Below are positions 62,139 to 64,000 of a stretch of 64,000 bases of DNA, one piece after another. A program made the translations under genes and the position numbers. This DNA is from JANSWY01 sp965267245 (GTDB lineage Bacteria > Bacteroidota > Bacteroidia > Cytophagales > Cyclobacteriaceae): positions 6,448,001-6,512,000 of the forward strand of contig OZ253939.1 of the NCBI GenBank assembly GCA_965267245.1, written 5' to 3'. Every line of letters begins with the position of its first letter. Within the stretch, counting starts at the first letter, position 1. The notes under the pieces were generated by a model that saw only the letters and a program-made list of their open reading frames with translations, did not search any database and was not told where the DNA came from.

Positions 62139-62498
62139 CTATTGAGTAGAGTCAGTTAGATCAGGAATTGCTGTTCCCTCTGACCCTTCAGATGACTCTA
62201 TAATAGGGTTAATAGAAACATCGTCCTGCACACTTTCAATTAATGGATTATCCTGTGTCTGATTTTCAGCACTGCTTACGAAAAATTGGGTAGATAATGC
62301 CATTACCAATATTGCAATAGCAAAATACCAGGTAAGTTTTTCCAATAAGTCACTGGTTTTCTTCACACCCATTACCTGAGCTCCACCTGATCCTCCAAAT
62401 TGGCTTGAAAGTCCACCACCTTTTGGGTTTTGTGCCAGTACTACCAGAATCAACAGAATGGCCACCACAATCATCAAACTCACTATTACTCCGTACAT
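62139..62498 (-). CDS. secG: SecG preprotein translocase subunit
   Basis: 119 residues. Two membrane helices (SLMIVVAILLILVVLAQ; LTWYFAIAILVMALSTQFF) flank the conserved NPKGGGLSSQFGGSGGAQVMGVKKTSDLLEKLTW segment (in parts). The acidic C-terminal tail (DNPLIESVQDDVSIN...) is typical of Bacteroidota SecG. It joins SecYE to translocate proteins across the inner membrane. It starts 7 bp after the TPR-protein stop, so the two are co-transcribed. Confidence 0.96.
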   Translation of the reverse strand: MYGVIVSLMIVVAILLILVVLAQNPKGGGLSSQFGGSGGAQVMGVKKTSDLLEKLTWYFAIAILVMALSTQFFVSSAENQTQDNPLIESVQDDVSINPIIESSEGSEGTAIPDLTDSTQ

Positions 62499-62505
62499 AT
62501 TATCT

Positions 62506-64000
62506 CTAAGATTTCTTTAGGTCTTCAATTCGAGTTGCAAAGTAAGCTTCTTTTTCTGGAAATTTCAAAATTAATTTCTCGTAGATTTCAATAGCTTTCT
62601 TAGTCTTACCCTGGTTCTTGTAGATGATTGCAAGGTTCTCAGAAATCATGTTGTCATCTACTTCCTGGCTTTTAGCTGAAAGATCCTTTTTCTCCTTGTC
62701 CGCGTCTTGAGAAGGCTTCTTGGATGAGATTTGAGGGGCAGCATCGATAAATTCGTCAATTATATCTCGTTGCTCCTGTTTCTTCTTACTCTTCTTTACT
62801 TCCAGGTCTTCTTTTGGAGGTTCAGTTTTACTATCAGAAGTTGCCTTTTCAGTTGCATCCGGATCTGACTTTGATTCAGGTTTTTCTTTAGTTTCTTTCT
62901 TTTTATCAACTTTCTCTGAAACCGAATCTTCTACTTCTGGCTTACTGGCTTCTGGACTTGATTCTGGCTCAGTAGAGACTTCAGGTTGTTCTTCCTTACC
63001 ATTAGTTTCTTCTTCCTCTTTCTCATCATCTATAATGATTCCCCGTTGTTCTCTCAGTCTTCTTAACTTCTCTTTTCTAAGTTTACCGGCTTTTTTACGG
63101 TCAATCTTATCAATTTCTATCTGTTCTTCCCTTTGTATAAGCTTAGATTCATCTAACAAAGGCTGTTCCTCCTGAGAATCTTTTTCGGTCTTATCTATAT
63201 TTTTCGGTGTGTCCTCGTCTGGTGCATCAGCTTTTGGTTTCTCTTCAACTGGTTCTTCCGCAACAGCTTTTTCTGCAGCGGGTTCTTCCGCAACAGGTTC
63301 TTCTACTTGTGGTTCTTCCAGAACTGGTTGTTCTTCTACTTGTTCCGCTTGTGGAGTTACCTCAGCTTTGTCAGCAGAGATTTCTTCGTCTATCGAAGAA
63401 AGAATATCATCTGTGGTGGTATCAGAATCCTCAGATTTAGAAGACATTTCATCTTCAAAGTCTTCATCAGTGTTGATATCAACCTTTTCTACAGGTTTTT
63501 CGGTTTCTGCTTTAGGAGTGGTTTTTTCACCTTCCTTCACATTTTCAACTTCAACTGACTCATCACTTGAAACTGCTTTCTCTTTTTCTGATTCTTCAGC
63601 AGTTGGTTTTTCTTTGATTTCCTCCGCTTTTACTTTTGTAACCGCCTTTTTAGGTTTTTCAGGTTTTGGCGCTTCTACTTCTGAGTTTTGCGGATCAATT
63701 TTAGGGGCTTTATTGGAACCTACAATGAGAATTTTATCTGCATAACCAGAGGATTTTGGTTTTGGATCCTCCTTCGTTCCTAGTTGAGGAAGCGCTCTGA
63801 TAGCAGCATCCTCAATATTTTCAACTTTCGGCTCTACTTTTTCAGGTGCCGTAACTTCACTAGTTGGTTCAGGATGTTCCTCGGTTTTAGCTTCTATTTC
63901 TTCTTTTGCAGGAGATTCCTCAACCGTTTCGTCTTGTTGTGCCGACTCAACTTTTTTCAATGCTGCTTCTACTGCACTGCGCTCCTCAGCCTGTTGGATA
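62506..64000 (-). CDS. Acidic repeat/TPR protein, N-terminal part cut by window edge
   Basis: The frame is open to the right edge; the TTG at 63,960 is internal (IQQAEERSAVEAAL precedes it), so the gene extends beyond the window. About 400 residues are extremely rich in Glu, Lys, Pro, Val (EEPVAEEPAAEK, AEEPVEEKPKADAPDE), ending in one TPR (MISENLAIIYKNQGKTKKAIEIYEKLIL). Low-complexity acidic tail plus TPR suggests a scaffold. Family unknown; lies just upstream of secG, with 7 bp between. Confidence 0.75.
   Translation of the reverse strand, partial: IQQAEERSAVEAALKKVESAQQDETVEESPAKEEIEAKTEEHPEPTSEVTAPEKVEPKVENIEDAAIRALPQLGTKEDPKPKSSGYADKILIVGSNKAPKIDPQNSEVEAPKPEKPKKAVTKVKAEEIKEKPTAEESEKEKAVSSDESVEVENVKEGEKTTPKAETEKPVEKVDINTDEDFEDEMSSKSEDSDTTTDDILSSIDEEISADKAEVTPQAEQVEEQPVLEEPQVEEPVAEEPAAEKAVAEEPVEEKPKADAPDEDTPKNIDKTEKDSQEEQPLLDESKLIQREEQIEIDKIDRKKAGKLRKEKLRRLREQRGIIIDDEKEEEETNGKEEQPEVSTEPESSPEASKPEVEDSVSEKVDKKKETKEKPESKSDPDATEKATSDSKTEPPKEDLEVKKSKKKQEQRDIIDEFIDAAPQISSKKPSQDADKEKKDLSAKSQEVDDNMISENLAIIYKNQGKTKKAIEIYEKLILKFPEKEAYFATRIEDLKKS

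Noticed and set aside
63209..63745. 178-residue Ser/Thr/Gly-rich open frame on the plus strand
   Set aside because: It is the antisense of the Glu/Pro-rich coding sequence, whose codon bias keeps the opposite frame open; no independent start context or family match.

Overview
The window reads as chromosomal DNA from a free-living, probably marine or soil, member of the Bacteroidota, most likely Cytophagales-like. The basis is: C-terminal type IX secretion (T9SS) sorting domains on large extracellular proteins, PKD and CotH proteins, a reporter-propeller histidine kinase, LytS/LytTR regulation, DUF2911, DUF4199, DUF4412 and DUF6090 families, and an AT-rich composition. No rRNA, tRNA, CRISPR array, phage module or intact transposase was seen. 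The taxonomic placement is an inference from gene families.

Left part (1-8,670): a tightly packed, co-directional operon for host-type N-glycan use. It starts with a 5'-truncated GH85 endo-beta-N-acetylglucosaminidase. Next come a secreted GH18-like protein with T9SS tail, a lipoprotein GH92 alpha-mannosidase, a ROK sugar kinase, an FHS-family sugar permease and a CutC-family TIM-barrel protein. Junctions overlap or are only a few bases wide. A logical route is release of the glycan, mannose trimming, uptake and phosphorylation. SusC/SusD partners, if any, would lie left of the window.

8.7-16 kb: a decayed amidohydrolase remnant, REP-like palindromes in 3' intergenic positions, secreted small proteins, an outer-membrane barrel, a solenoid protein ending in a K+-channel-like pore, a SpoT/MESH1-like HD hydrolase, a CPBP membrane protease, and a LytS/LytTR two-component pair. 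17-20.9 kb: a Crp/Fnr-like regulator without an obvious start codon, a DUF4406 protein, and a run of minus-strand genes of unknown function. Two of these genes are enclosed by inverted repeats of about 24 bp, as in a mobile cassette.

21-34 kb: an unusual AraC-HTH/class III nucleotide cyclase/TPR fusion, small VOC and membrane proteins, a PKD-esterase-like lipoprotein, a chimeric pseudogene (DUF6090 head joined to a TrpF-like tail), a GNAT enzyme, a giant CotH/lamin-tail T9SS protein, an amino-acid permease and a frameshifted DUF4412-like gene. 34.4-40.4 kb: a complete RND efflux operon (adaptor, pump, outer-membrane channel). 40.6-43 kb: an lspA-like signal peptidase overlapping an ECF sigma factor, then SRPBCC and DUF4287/DUF5655 proteins. 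43-56 kb: a GH30 xylanase-like enzyme, two membrane histidine kinases, a TolB-like propeller, bestrophin and small membrane proteins.

Right end (56-64 kb): a sterol-desaturase family enzyme behind an operator-like palindrome, a FlgO/TPR protein, and groES-groEL. The groESL leader has a close match to a sigma-54 promoter and upstream TGTCAG-type inverted repeats instead of CIRCE. The window ends with secG and a truncated acidic TPR protein. The strongest leads are the cyclase fusion, the solenoid-pore protein, the sigma-54-like groESL leader, the repeat-bounded two-gene module and CutC inside an N-glycan operon.
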